Of a DNA stretch of 60,032 nt, positions 7,979 through 16,795 are shown one piece after another. The DNA is from an uncultured Alphaproteobacteria bacterium (lineage in GTDB: Bacteria > Pseudomonadota > Alphaproteobacteria > RF32 > CAG-239). Where the stretch lies: positions 1 to 60,032 of the forward strand of contig CALXTD010000007.1 of the NCBI GenBank assembly GCA_944391315.1, given 5' to 3'. Under the pieces are notes generated by a model. It was not told where the DNA came from and did no database searches. It worked only from the letters and a program-made list of their open reading frames with translations. Each line of letters starts with the position of its first letter. Positions within the stretch are counted from its first letter, which is position 1. The position numbers were made by a program, and so were the translations under genes.

Positions 7979-9232
7979 ATGCATTTACAAGAGTTAAAGC
8001 AAAAATCTCCAAAAGAATTATTAACTCGTGCGGAAGAACTAGGCATTGAAGACGCCTCTTCCATGAGAGTCCAAGACCTCATCTTTGCTATTCTAAAAAA
8101 AATGGCTTCCGATGATGAAATAATATACGGTGATGGAACAATAGAAGTTCTCCCTGATGGATTCGGTTTTTTAAGATCAACCGAATCAAATTATTTAGCC
8201 AGTCCGGATGACATCTATGTCTCTCCTTCTCAAGTAAAAAAATTTGGTTTAAGAACAGGGGATACTGTTGAAGGAGAAATCAGAGCGCCTAAGGACAATG
8301 AGCGCTACTTTGCTTTAACCAAAATCAATAAAATCAACTTTGATGATCCCGAAAAATCAAAACTTCGCGTCAATTTTGACAACTTAACGCCATTGTATCC
8401 GACTGAAAAATTAAACTTTGATATCATGTGTGGAGAAAAAGATTATACCACACGTGTAATCGATTTAGTCGCCCCGCAAGGAAAAGGCCAACGCGGCTTG
8501 ATTGTTGCACCACCCCGCACCGGTAAAACCGTTATGCTGCAAAATATTGCTCATGCGATTGCCGCCAATCATCCTGAAATTTACCTCATGGTTTTGTTGA
8601 TTGATGAACGTCCGGAAGAAGTAACGGATATGACCCGTTCGGTAAAAGGTGAAGTTATATCTTCAACCTTTGATGAGCCGGCAACCCGTCATGTTCAGGT
8701 TGCTGAAATGGTAGTTGAAAAAGCCAAGAGACTGGTTGAAAACAAAAAGGACGTTGTCATTTTGCTCGATTCGATAACCCGTTTGGGCCGAGCTTATAAC
8801 GCCGTTATTCCATCTTCAGGAAAAGTTTTAACCGGTGGTGTTGACGCTAATGCTCTTCAACGCCCAAAGAGACTACTTGGCGCTGCAAGAAACGTCGAAG
8901 AAGGCGGTTCTTTAACCATAATCGCTACCGCTTTGATAGATACCGGTTCGCGCATGGATGAAGTTATTTTTGAAGAATTCAAAGGTACCGGTAACTCTGA
9001 AATCATCTTGGATAGAAAACTTGTTGATAAGCGTTTGTTCCCAACCATTGATATTACGCGTTCCGGCACTCGTAAAGAAGAACTTTTGGTTGATAAGAAT
9101 ACTCTGACCAAGATGTGGGTCTTGCGCCGTGTATTAATGCAAATGGGTATGACCGACGGCATGGAATTCTTGTTGGATAAGTTAAAAGTTTCAAAAGACA
9201 ATAATGACTTTTTCAACAATATGAACAGTTAA
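7979..9232 (+). CDS. rho: transcription termination factor Rho
   Basis: A 417-residue hexameric RNA helicase that ends transcription. The N-terminal RHO_N domain opens with [20 protein letters not shown]; the cold-shock-like RNA-binding fold follows ([26 protein letters not shown]). The ATPase core has Walker [11 protein letters not shown], Walker [12 protein letters not shown], the Q-loop segment [22 protein letters not shown] and a conserved C-terminus. Full length. rho close to mnmE-mnmG-rsmG-parAB is typical of the alphaproteobacterial origin region. Confidence 0.97.
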   Translation: MHLQELKQKSPKELLTRAEELGIEDASSMRVQDLIFAILKKMASDDEIIYGDGTIEVLPDGFGFLRSTESNYLASPDDIYVSPSQVKKFGLRTGDTVEGEIRAPKDNERYFALTKINKINFDDPEKSKLRVNFDNLTPLYPTEKLNFDIMCGEKDYTTRVIDLVAPQGKGQRGLIVAPPRTGKTVMLQNIAHAIAANHPEIYLMVLLIDERPEEVTDMTRSVKGEVISSTFDEPATRHVQVAEMVVEKAKRLVENKKDVVILLDSITRLGRAYNAVIPSSGKVLTGGVDANALQRPKRLLGAARNVEEGGSLTIIATALIDTGSRMDEVIFEEFKGTGNSEIILDRKLVDKRLFPTIDITRSGTRKEELLVDKNTLTKMWVLRRVLMQMGMTDGMEFLLDKLKVSKDNNDFFNNMNS

Positions 9233-10037
9233 TCAAAAAACCCCGAGCAATGAACTTTCCCCCGGGACTTTTTTTACTGTCCAACTTTCGGGGGACAGTT
9301 CAGCAATCGGGGTTTTTTCAGCTATTTTTTTTTGAAGTTTTTTAGCGATAAAGAGTTCTATATTTTTTATTGGGTTAGGTATTTTTATCTCTTCAACACT
9401 TATACCAAAAGATTTCTCTGGCTCTATGGTTTTATCAATTTTCTTAGCTAATTTATTGCGGGCACGAGCCAAGCTGTTATGTTTTAACTTTAAATTTTTT
9501 TTGAACTCTTTTTATGGAAGCAAGCAATTCTGATTTTGCTTGATTATCAATATGTTTTAAGGAAAAATTAGTATAAGCCCCAGATTCTATTAATAAATCC
9601 AAAACTTTTCTTTTCTGCGGCGTCTCTTTTACTGAAAGAGCAAAATCCAAAATGGTTAAGTCCTTATCAACGACTTGACAAACACCAGCACCTGCCTTAA
9701 TCCACAAGTCAACATATTTAGGATTTCTAAGCTGGAAAAATAAGGGAGAAAAATAAACTTTAATATTAACATCTTTACATCAACTTTCATCAGAGAAATC
9801 TCTATTACGATAGCGTTTGGCTAAAATTGTTCTCATAAACTCTTCACTGTATCTTTTTAATCCCAAAGCTTCATCAATAGCAGCAACACCGCCATGAAGC
9901 CTTATCACACTTTCTATTGCTTTGAATATTATCCGACAAAGACGAATTAAAATGAATATCATTATAGTTAAACATCGGTGTTTTAGTAAAATCCGAAAGT
10001 TTTTCTAAATCTTTTTTACATCAGCAAGTTTAACCAT
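9233..10037 (-). pseudogene. decayed ankyrin-repeat-like gene
   Basis: Remnants line up on the minus strand from an ATG at 10037 (good AGGAG upstream; MVKLADVKK) but are broken by frameshifts near 10015 and 9920, an in-frame TGA at 9780-9782, and another frameshift at an A8 run near 9505. The piece at 9477-9779 resembles ankyrin repeats (TILDFALSV, KVLDLLIESGAYTN, VDLWIKAGAGV). The terminal piece (9233-9472) is lysine-rich. Translating across the lesions gives one protein of about 260 residues. UGA is a normal stop elsewhere in the window, so recoding is unlikely. Confidence 0.6.
9235..9318 (+). terminator. large hairpin after rho
   Basis: AAAAAACCCCGA (9235-9246) pairs with TCGGGGTTTTTT (9307-9318), enclosing a second hairpin ACTGTCC/GGACAGT (9276-9282 with 9293-9299). 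The T-run on the plus strand suits termination of rho. Confidence 0.65.
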
Positions 10038-10091
10038 TTTTTATTCTCCTGTAATAACAGGATTATAGCAGAAAATCGATTCGTTCGCAAC

Positions 10092-10124
10092 AAAAAAGGC
10101 GCTTGAAAATCAAGCACCTTTTTA
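10092..10124 (-). terminator. hairpin terminator
   Basis: AAAAAAGGCGCTTGA pairs with TCAAGCACCTTTTT with one mismatch. It follows the minus-strand gene at 10127. Confidence 0.7.
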
Positions 10125-10126
10125 AG

Positions 10127-10762
10127 TCATTGCAAATGATTCATTACAGCTGTTACCCAACTTCCCTGGTTAGGATTAATTGTCAAAAGTTTAATAATCT
10201 TAACTTTAATGTCAGGATAGATGTTCAATAATCCGGCATTAGCGCTAAAGAACAAAACAGCACGTTCGCAGTTTGTGTCCTTAATCACGTCAAGATGCTT
10301 AGCCAAAGCCAATACCATAGAATAATAGTTTTTAGACTTTGTATTTTTTACAAAATCAAGCATATAATTGCTTGATAAAATTGTATAAATAGCATCCCAA
10401 TTCCAGTTGAACATATACATAGCGCTATGACCGCTGACATTAGATTCAACATGAGCTTTAACAAAGTCACAAAAAAGATCTTCACAATTTTTCAAAATCT
10501 GAGGATACTTAGCAATAAGGTTATAGAAAACACTTATCTGAGCATCAGGATTTTTGATAAAGCCTGAAAAGCTTCGTGGAAAATCTTTTACAAATAGCAG
10601 TTGTGCTTGTTCAAGCATAATCAAAGCAGATTGCTGAATCACAGCCAGATGAGAACAATCTTCTGGTCTAACCATAGAAGGCAAAGCCTGCAAAGCTTCC
10701 TTCGATTTTTCTAAAGAAAGCGCTGCACTTTCATAAAAAGTTGCAATTTGACTAACATTCAT
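10127..10762 (-). CDS. hypothetical protein, all-helical
   Basis: A 211-residue protein starting MNVSQIATFYESAALSLEKS. It is rich in Ala, Leu and Lys, with amphipathic helices throughout, no signal peptide and no clear membrane segment. FNWNWDAIYTILSSNYML and a C-terminal NPNQGSWVTAV are the most distinctive stretches. No family recognised. It is a free-standing gene with its own terminator between the ankyrin pseudogene and the HAD phosphatase. Confidence 0.65.
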   Translation of the reverse strand: MNVSQIATFYESAALSLEKSKEALQALPSMVRPEDCSHLAVIQQSALIMLEQAQLLFVKDFPRSFSGFIKNPDAQISVFYNLIAKYPQILKNCEDLFCDFVKAHVESNVSGHSAMYMFNWNWDAIYTILSSNYMLDFVKNTKSKNYYSMVLALAKHLDVIKDTNCERAVLFFSANAGLLNIYPDIKVKIIKLLTINPNQGSWVTAVMNHLQ

Positions 10763-10818
10763 ATGATAATAATTTTAGTTAATAATAAAAATAAGCGAAA
10801 AGAAATCTACGCTGAAAA

Positions 10819-11496
10819 TTATTTTTTGTCAAACAAAAATTGCTTAAGCTCGTTCATAGAATAAAAAATATTTTGAATTCCGAGAGCTTTAACTTTGTCT
10901 ATATAGGCTTGATGTTGATAAATTTCGCTGCCTAAAAATGCCACAACCGACATTTTTGCACGAATTGCCGCTGTCATGCCGGCAATAGAATCTTCAATCA
11001 CAAGACAGTCTTGCGGTTTTTCGCCCATTTTATCAGCAGCATAAAGAAAGAGGTCAGGTTCAGGCTTTCCGCGTTTAACACAGTCAACGGTAAAAATATG
11101 TTCATCAGGAATAAGACCTCGGATGCCAATGACGTCAATTTTGTGAATTGTTTTTGAACGGATACCACCGGTTGCAATACATTGTTTAAAATTCTTTTTT
11201 TTGAGAATATCAAGCACGCCGTCAAAAAGATCAAGCCCTTCCGTATCCATAGATTTCAAATCTATATCCAAAACATCAGCCCAAAACTTGTCGTCTGTTT
11301 CATACCCCATTTTTTGAAGAATAATTTTTTTTGTGCTGTCACTGGTTCCACCAAAATAAGAATTTATTTCATCAAAGGATAAATCGAGCCCAAGGCGGTC
11401 TTTAAAATAAAGCTGACGATTTTTGAGCCAAACTTTTTCTGAATCGGCAATCACACCATCAAAATCCCATATAAGTAACTTAAAATTATTAATCAT
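10819..11496 (-). CDS. HAD-superfamily hydrolase (phosphoglucomutase/phosphoglycolate-like)
   Basis: A 225-residue cytosolic phosphatase or phosphomutase of HAD subfamily I. Motif I is WDFDGVIADSE with the nucleophilic Asp, followed by a helical cap. Motif II is CIATGG, motif III the Lys in KRGKPEPDLFL, and motif IV VIEDSIAGMTAA. These features fit beta-phosphoglucomutase, Gph or similar sugar-phosphate phosphatases; the substrate cannot be told from sequence. Confidence 0.85.
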   Translation of the reverse strand: MINNFKLLIWDFDGVIADSEKVWLKNRQLYFKDRLGLDLSFDEINSYFGGTSDSTKKIILQKMGYETDDKFWADVLDIDLKSMDTEGLDLFDGVLDILKKKNFKQCIATGGIRSKTIHKIDVIGIRGLIPDEHIFTVDCVKRGKPEPDLFLYAADKMGEKPQDCLVIEDSIAGMTAAIRAKMSVVAFLGSEIYQHQAYIDKVKALGIQNIFYSMNELKQFLFDKK

Positions 11497-11681
11497 AAAA
11501 TTTACAACCTTTTCAAGAAAAATATCGACCTCGTCTAAAGCTCACACAGAGGAACTTAACACATTCTATGACATCTTTATTAACTTTCGATAAACAAGCG
11601 CTCTATGAGGCTAAAAAACGCCTTTTTTAAGACTTGCATAAAAGAACGAATTTTATTATACCAAATAATAAGGAGAACAAA

Positions 11682-13025
11682 ATGGATAATAAAACAATTT
11701 ATGCCTTATCAACCGTCAGTGGCAAATCTGGCGTTGCCGTTATCAGAATTTCAGGCGACCATGCTTTGGAAGCCGTTCGATTGATGACAAATATTAAAGA
11801 CAAAGAAATAAAACCGCGTTATGCCTATTATACAAAATTAAGAGATGTTAAAAACGCTCAGGTAATAGACAATGTTTTAATGCTATATTTCAAAGCGCCA
11901 AATTCTTTTACCGGAGAAGACATTGTTGAATTTCATACCCATGGTTCTCGAGCGGTTATAGCCAGCGTAATTAAAAATCTTGGAATGATAGAAGGCTTCC
12001 GTTTAGCTGAAGCCGGAGAGTTTTCCAAACGTGCTTTTTATAATAATAAAATGGATTTGACCGAAGCTGAAGGTTTAGCCGATTTAATTGACGCCGAAAC
12101 CGAGGCTCAGCAAAAATATGCTCTGCGCCAAATGGAAGGAAATTTAAAAAACATCTATGAGGAATGGCGTGCTGAGCTGGTTGAGATTGAAGCTTATCTT
12201 GAAGCTTTCATTGATTTTCCGGAAGAAGAAATACCGGATGATATTACCAAAAAAATCGAAAACAGTGTATTTAAACTGCAAAAAGCGATTGAAGAACACT
12301 TGTCAGCCGACAAAATCGGTGAAAGATTAAGAGAAGGCTTTCGCGTTGTTATTGTCGGCCGCCCAAACGCCGGAAAATCAAGTCTGCTTAATGCGATTGC
12401 TAAAAGAGATGTTGTGATTGTTTCAGACATTGCCGGCACAACGCGTGACGCCATAGATATTCACTTGGATTTAAAAGGCTATCCGGTTATTATAACCGAC
12501 ACCGCCGGAATCCGAGAAACCGAAGAAGCTATTGAAAAGCAAGGGGTCGAGATTGCGTATAAAAAAATCCAAGGCGCCGATATGTTGATTGCGATATATG
12601 ATGCTTCAACAGACAGTGTTCAACTTTTTGATAATATTAAAAAGAGCTTTGATGGTGAAATTATCTATGTAGCAAATAAGTGCGATAAATTAAGCGCGGA
12701 AGAAAAACAACAACAAAATAAAGAAGGCCGCATTTTAATTTCAGCAAAACATCATGATGGCATTGATAATCTATTGAATAAAATCAGCGAAGTTATTGCT
12801 GATAAATTTACTTCAAACTCAAATACGATTATCACCCGCGAGCGCTACCGTGAAGCTTTGAATGAATGTCTTGATAATCTGAAAACCTTTAGCTTGAATA
12901 AGGAAATCGAACTAAGTGCAGAAGATATACGTCTCGCCGCCCGTGCAATTGGCAAAATTACCGGCCGCATAGAGGTTGAAGAAATCTTGGATAAAATCTT
13001 CGGTAGCTTTTGTATCGGAAAATAA
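11682..13025 (+). CDS. mnmE: tRNA modification GTPase MnmE
   Basis: A 447-residue GTPase that works with MnmG to place 5-(carboxymethyl)aminomethyl groups on wobble uridine 34. The ATG at 11682 is chosen over an upstream frame-open ATG at 11634: it follows AAGGAG and gives the family N-terminus MDNKTIYALST. G1 is GRPNAGKSS, G3 DTAG and G4 NKCD, inside an all-helical domain, and the protein ends in the catalytic FCIGK motif (C-x-GK). One copy of the dispersed 15-bp motif lies inside, read as NSVFK. Confidence 0.97.
   Translation: MDNKTIYALSTVSGKSGVAVIRISGDHALEAVRLMTNIKDKEIKPRYAYYTKLRDVKNAQVIDNVLMLYFKAPNSFTGEDIVEFHTHGSRAVIASVIKNLGMIEGFRLAEAGEFSKRAFYNNKMDLTEAEGLADLIDAETEAQQKYALRQMEGNLKNIYEEWRAELVEIEAYLEAFIDFPEEEIPDDITKKIENSVFKLQKAIEEHLSADKIGERLREGFRVVIVGRPNAGKSSLLNAIAKRDVVIVSDIAGTTRDAIDIHLDLKGYPVIITDTAGIRETEEAIEKQGVEIAYKKIQGADMLIAIYDASTDSVQLFDNIKKSFDGEIIYVANKCDKLSAEEKQQQNKEGRILISAKHHDGIDNLLNKISEVIADKFTSNSNTIITRERYREALNECLDNLKTFSLNKEIELSAEDIRLAARAIGKITGRIEVEEILDKIFGSFCIGK
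12261..12275 (+). repeat. dispersed 15-bp motif, copy 1 (in mnmE)
   Basis: AACAGTGTATTTAAA, in the phase that reads N-S-V-F-K. Consensus over the window is AACRSYGTATTTAAA. Confidence 0.7.
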
Positions 13026-13028
13026 ATA

Positions 13029-13043
13029 AACACTGTATTTAAA
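13029..13043 (+). repeat. dispersed 15-bp motif, copy 2 (intergenic)
   Basis: AACACTGTATTTAAA four bases after the mnmE stop, and eight bases from the next copy. Confidence 0.75.
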
Positions 13044-13050
13044 GATAAAA

Positions 13051-13065
13051 AACACCGTATTTAAA
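13051..13065 (+). repeat. dispersed 15-bp motif, copy 3 (intergenic)
   Basis: AACACCGTATTTAAA, second of a closely spaced tandem pair, just before the ribosome-binding site of the GNAT remnant. Confidence 0.75.
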
Positions 13066-13083
13066 CTTGAGGAGCATAAATTT

Positions 13084-13203
13084 ATGACCGAAATAATATT
13101 ACGCCCAATCAGAGCAAATGAGAACAAAGATGTCTATGAAATGTTTCAAGAAATCCCTGCTGAAGAAAATGGCTTTTATAATACAGCACATGGTCTAACA
13201 TAA
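13084..13203 (+). pseudogene. N-terminal remnant of a GNAT acetyltransferase
   Basis: ATG at 13084 after a strong GAGGAG site gives a 39-residue product, MTEIILRPIRANENKDVYEM and on to HGLT, then TAA at 13201. The frame goes on past it (EEFKTFL) to a second stop at 13225. The opening matches the first strand and helix of GNAT N-acetyltransferases (ILRPI.. E-D), but the acetyl-CoA site is missing. Only about a quarter of a normal GNAT remains. A small functional peptide is not excluded. Confidence 0.5.
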
Positions 13204-13325
13204 GAGGAATTCAAAACTTTCTTATAAAAAATGATAAAAAATAAGGGTTTGAGCCCTTAAAACACTTGCCAAAAGCCACAAACTGTTGTAGTCAATAATC
13301 AAACTTAAATTTAAGGCAATCAGAA

Positions 13326-15170
13326 ATGAAGAACTACGATGTAATTGTTGTCGGCGGAGGACACGCCGGATGTGAAGCTTGTGCCGCTGCGGCCAGAATG
13401 GGAGCGAAGACTGCTCTTGTCACCCATAAAATTTCAACGATTGGAGAAATGTCTTGCAATCCGGCTATTGGCGGATTAGGAAAAGGACATCTTGTCCGTG
13501 AGATTGACGCACTTGATGGATTAATGGGGCGTGTGATTGATAAAGCTGGAATTCAGTTTCGTATGCTAAACGCCTCAAAAGGGCCGGCAGTCCGTGGACC
13601 AAGAGCACAAGCTGACAGAGAATTATATCGCAAATATATGCTTGAAGCTTTACAAAATCAGGAAAATTTAGAAATCATTGAGGCCGCAGCTGAAGGACTA
13701 ATAATTGATAAAGACAAAGTTAGGGGCATTATTTTAGCCAATGGTGAAAAGATAGAAGCTAAAGCTGTTATTTTAACATCAGGTACATTTCTAAACGGAG
13801 TTATGTTTACCGGACACCAAGCAACGGTTGGCGGCCGAGTCGGTGAAATTTCTTGTGCCGGAATAACACCGTATTTAAACAGTTTGGGATTAAAAGTCGG
13901 CCGTTTGAAAACCGGAACCCCTGCCCGTTTGAATGGCAAAACCATTAATTGGGATATATTGCCCAAACAAGATGGTGATGAAAATCCTGTTCCTTTTTCT
14001 TTTCTGACAACTTCCCTACCCCAACGCCAGATTGAATGCGGAGTGACCAGAACAAATGAAAAAACGCATAAGATTATCCGCGATAACTTTGAAAAATGCG
14101 CCTTGTTTTCTGGTTTGATAAAAGGCATTGGTCCACGTTATTGCCCAAGCATTGAAGATAAACTAGTAAAATTTCCTGATCGTGATAGTCATCAAATCTT
14201 TTTAGAGCCGGAAGGTTATAATACGGATGTTGTCTATCCGAACGGGATCTCAACATCGTTACCGGCCGATGTTCAGGAACAATTTATTCATACCATGGAA
14301 GGTCTAGAAAATGTCGAAATTTTGCGTTATGCTTATGCAATTGAGTATGACTATGTTGATCCGCAAGAGTTAAACAATAAGCTTGAAGTTAAAAAGGCCT
14401 CTGGTCTGTTTTTGGCCGGTCAAATTAACGGCACCACCGGCTATGAGGAAGCTGCCGCTCAAGGATTGGTCGCTGGTATAAACGCCGCTCTTTTGGCTTT
14501 AGGCAGAAACGAAAGTTTTACCATTGACCGTAGCGAAGGTTATATCGGTGTGATGATTGATGATTTAATCACCAAAGGTGTTGATGAACCATATCGTATG
14601 TTTACTTCTCGTTCGGAATATCGTTTGTTGCTTCGTGCAGATAATGCTGATTTGCGTTTGACTGAAAAAGGACATCAAATAGGTGTTGTTGGTGAGGAAA
14701 GATACAGTGTATTTAAAACTAAAAAAGAGCAGCTTGATAAGTATAGAGAACAATTAAACAACCTTCAAACCAAATATTCAGTACTTGATTCTTTAGGAAT
14801 AAAAGTCAAACAAGACGGCACCAAGAGAACCGCCTTTAATCTGATGTCTTATGAAAATGTTTCACGTGAAACAATCAACACAATTTGGCCTGAATTAAAA
14901 TCCATGCCGGATAATATTTTTGAACAACTGGATATTGAGGCGCGTTATTCTGGTTATATCAAAAGACAAGAAGTCGATATTGAATTGTTCAAAAAAGATG
15001 AAAAATTAAAAATAAGAGAAGATATTGACTATAGCAAAATTGGAGGATTGTCGCGAGAAATGGTTCAAAAATTATCTAAAGTCAAACCATCGACAATTGG
15101 CGAAGCTTCACGTATCCCAGGTGTAACACCGGCGGCCATAACCGCTATCCTTGGATATATCAAACGCTAA
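13326..15170 (+). CDS. mnmG: tRNA uridine-5-carboxymethylaminomethyl modification enzyme MnmG
   Basis: A 614-residue FAD enzyme, the partner of MnmE in wobble-uridine modification. The dinucleotide-binding motif [11 protein letters not shown] is at residues 7-17; [20 protein letters not shown] and the GTPARL block are GidA signatures; [19 protein letters not shown] is the second family pattern. Length is normal. The gene contains a perfect parS site (14858-14873) encoding NVSRET, and two copies of the dispersed 15-bp motif. Confidence 0.97.
   Translation: MKNYDVIVVGGGHAGCEACAAAARMGAKTALVTHKISTIGEMSCNPAIGGLGKGHLVREIDALDGLMGRVIDKAGIQFRMLNASKGPAVRGPRAQADRELYRKYMLEALQNQENLEIIEAAAEGLIIDKDKVRGIILANGEKIEAKAVILTSGTFLNGVMFTGHQATVGGRVGEISCAGITPYLNSLGLKVGRLKTGTPARLNGKTINWDILPKQDGDENPVPFSFLTTSLPQRQIECGVTRTNEKTHKIIRDNFEKCALFSGLIKGIGPRYCPSIEDKLVKFPDRDSHQIFLEPEGYNTDVVYPNGISTSLPADVQEQFIHTMEGLENVEILRYAYAIEYDYVDPQELNNKLEVKKASGLFLAGQINGTTGYEEAAAQGLVAGINAALLALGRNESFTIDRSEGYIGVMIDDLITKGVDEPYRMFTSRSEYRLLLRADNADLRLTEKGHQIGVVGEERYSVFKTKKEQLDKYREQLNNLQTKYSVLDSLGIKVKQDGTKRTAFNLMSYENVSRETINTIWPELKSMPDNIFEQLDIEARYSGYIKRQEVDIELFKKDEKLKIREDIDYSKIGGLSREMVQKLSKVKPSTIGEASRIPGVTPAAITAILGYIKR
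13865..13879 (+). repeat. dispersed 15-bp motif, copy 4 (in mnmG)
   Basis: AACACCGTATTTAAA, in the phase that reads T-P-Y-L-N, a different phase from copy 1. Confidence 0.7.
14703..14717 (+). repeat. dispersed 15-bp motif, copy 5 (in mnmG)
   Basis: TACAGTGTATTTAAA, one mismatch at the first base; reads Y-S-V-F-K. Confidence 0.6.
14858..14873. promoter_or_regulatory. parS: parS centromere site 1 (inside mnmG)
   Basis: TGTTTCACGTGAAACA, a perfect 16-base palindrome identical to the bacterial parS consensus. It lies in frame and encodes part of ENVSRETI. The cognate ParB is encoded 3.3 kb downstream. Confidence 0.93.
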
Positions 15171-15184
15171 ACACTGTATTTAAA
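15170..15184 (+). repeat. dispersed 15-bp motif, copy 6 (mnmG/HD-gene junction)
   Basis: AACACTGTATTTAAA, starting at the last base of the mnmG stop codon and ending 14 bases before the next ATG. Confidence 0.75.
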
Positions 15185-15198
15185 CTTTGGAAAATATT

Positions 15199-15816
15199 AT
15201 GAACGGCTATCCAAACAGAGAACAGGCTTTATCAATCTGGCAAGAGGGATTGACTTTTAGAATCACAAATTATGGTTTTGATGTTCCTGATGAATATGTT
15301 TTTCATACCAAAGGTATTGCGGAAAGCTGCGAGATAATTGCAAAGCAAATCGCAGAGCTTAATCCAGAAAAAGCTTATGTCCTCGGCCTACTCCATGACT
15401 ATGGCAAAAAATATCCTGAAAAGGAATTAGGGGGATTTCATGGCCGCTATGGTTATGATGAAATGATGCAAATGGGATTTCCTGATGTGGCTCGTGTATG
15501 TTTGACTCATAGCTTTTATTCCTCAGATTTTAACAAAGACGACTATAAAAATTATTCCTCAAAAGATTTAGATTGGGCGCAAGATAAGTTGAAAAACATT
15601 ATTTTTGACGACTATGATAAATTGGTCCAACTCTGCGATATGTTTTTTGAAGGACTAAATAAAGTAACCTTTGAAAAAAGATTCGAAGGTATTATGAAAC
15701 GTCATAATCTTAGTTTTGATAGTATTAAAAATTTATATCATCATGCTGAAGAAAATAAAAAATATTTTGATAAGAAATGCGGTACGGATATTTATAAATT
15801 ATTAGGCATTTTATGA
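15199..15816 (+). CDS. HD-domain metal-dependent phosphohydrolase
   Basis: A 205-residue protein. ATG at 15199 (MNGYPNREQAL) is taken over an upstream TTG at 15187. The HD domain is visible as His in YVFHTKG, the His-Asp pair in GLLHDYGKK, His in LTHSFYS, and Asp in LVQLCDMF. These are metal ligands of HD phosphohydrolases acting on nucleotides or related phosphates; the substrate is unknown. Its stop overlaps a possible ATG of the next frame (ATGA), so it is probably cotranscribed with the PHP gene downstream and perhaps with mnmG. Confidence 0.82.
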   Translation: MNGYPNREQALSIWQEGLTFRITNYGFDVPDEYVFHTKGIAESCEIIAKQIAELNPEKAYVLGLLHDYGKKYPEKELGGFHGRYGYDEMMQMGFPDVARVCLTHSFYSSDFNKDDYKNYSSKDLDWAQDKLKNIIFDDYDKLVQLCDMFFEGLNKVTFEKRFEGIMKRHNLSFDSIKNLYHHAEENKKYFDKKCGTDIYKLLGIL

Positions 15817-15822
15817 TATACC

Positions 15823-15837
15823 CCTCTCTACGAGAGG
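15823..15837 (+). promoter_or_regulatory. hairpin enclosing the ribosome-binding site of the PHP gene
   Basis: CCTCTC-TAC-GAGAGG is a perfect 6-bp stem with a 3-base loop. Its 3' arm GAGAGG is the likely Shine-Dalgarno sequence, five bases before the ATG at 15843, so folding would block initiation. Translation of the upstream HD gene, or of the 15813 ATG, would open it. Confidence 0.45.
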
Positions 15838-15842
15838 TTAAA

Positions 15843-16679
15843 ATGCAAAAATTTTCTTATCATACGCATACAAATTCTTTTGGTTTATTTGATGGCCGTA
15901 ACACTGTCGAAGAAATGATTGAAGGTGCTTATAAAGCCGGTTACACTGAGCTCGGAATATCGAATCACTTAATCTATCATCCGAATATGCATATCAGCTC
16001 TGAAGCTCAGAAGAATGATAAAATGTTTCATGCTGATAAGCAAAAGGCCAAAGACATTATGACGGCTGTTGCGCAAGATATCAGAGAAAAGGCCAAGAAA
16101 GCGCCGATAAAAGTTTATGTCGGATTTGAAGTCGATTTTTTCCCCTCAAAAAAATGGCGTGATGATTTTGAAGATATAATTTCAGAAGCAAAACCTGATT
16201 ATTTAATTGGCTCAACCCATTTCATGCGTACGCCTGATGAAAGTTTGGTGTTAAATCTCTATCATTTGAAAGAAAGTAATTGTCCCGAATCGGAAAAAGA
16301 CAAACTCATGGTTTGTTATTGGGAAAATATTATTGAATCGATTAAAAGCGGCTATTTTGATTTTATTGCACATTTAGATGTATGCAAACTTTTCGGTTTA
16401 GGAATCGACCCTAAATGGGATGAATTAAAAAGAAAAGTCATTGATACGCTGGATAAATATCATCATCCTTATGAATTAAACACGAGTGGCTGGCGCAAAG
16501 TTGGCGAACAGCACCCTCACCTCTGGATGATTGAAGAACTAAATAAAAGAGATGTTCCCATAATAATAAGTGACGATGCTCATAAGGTTGAGCATATTGC
16601 GGGCGATTTTGATAAAGCAGAAGAACTGCTTTCAGCAATAAACTATAAAAATCGTTATAAGCCAAATATAAAACTTTAA
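15843..16679 (+). CDS. PHP-domain phosphatase (histidinol-phosphatase-like)
   Basis: A 278-residue protein. ATG at 15843 is chosen because it follows GAGAGG and gives the family start MQKFSYHTHT, although an in-frame ATG at 15813 overlaps the previous stop. Metal ligands of the PHP fold are visible: YHTHTNS, GISNHL, VGFEVDFFP, GSTHFM, HLDVCK and SDDAHKVEH. The best match is the HisK class of histidinol phosphatases; no other histidine genes are near, so another phosphoester substrate is possible. Confidence 0.85.
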   Translation: MQKFSYHTHTNSFGLFDGRNTVEEMIEGAYKAGYTELGISNHLIYHPNMHISSEAQKNDKMFHADKQKAKDIMTAVAQDIREKAKKAPIKVYVGFEVDFFPSKKWRDDFEDIISEAKPDYLIGSTHFMRTPDESLVLNLYHLKESNCPESEKDKLMVCYWENIIESIKSGYFDFIAHLDVCKLFGLGIDPKWDELKRKVIDTLDKYHHPYELNTSGWRKVGEQHPHLWMIEELNKRDVPIIISDDAHKVEHIAGDFDKAEELLSAINYKNRYKPNIKL

Positions 16680-16795
16680 TATTTAAATTTAAGTAACACT
16701 GTTTAGTTGCTTGAATTTAAAAGAAAATAAAATATGTGTTTATAACTTGGTATAAATGGTTTTAAATTAATATAAAAATTTATATAAATATTTCT

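Noticed and set aside
9780-9782. In-frame TGA between two ankyrin-like pieces, possible UGA recoding
   Set aside because: UGA ends many intact genes here (for example the Tim44-like gene, mltA and tsaE), and the same region has frameshifts, so it is a decayed gene.
13243-13258. AAGGG-TTTGAG-CCCTT hairpin before mnmG as a terminator
   Set aside because: The stem has only five base pairs and the T-run is on the wrong strand for the operon; too weak to list.
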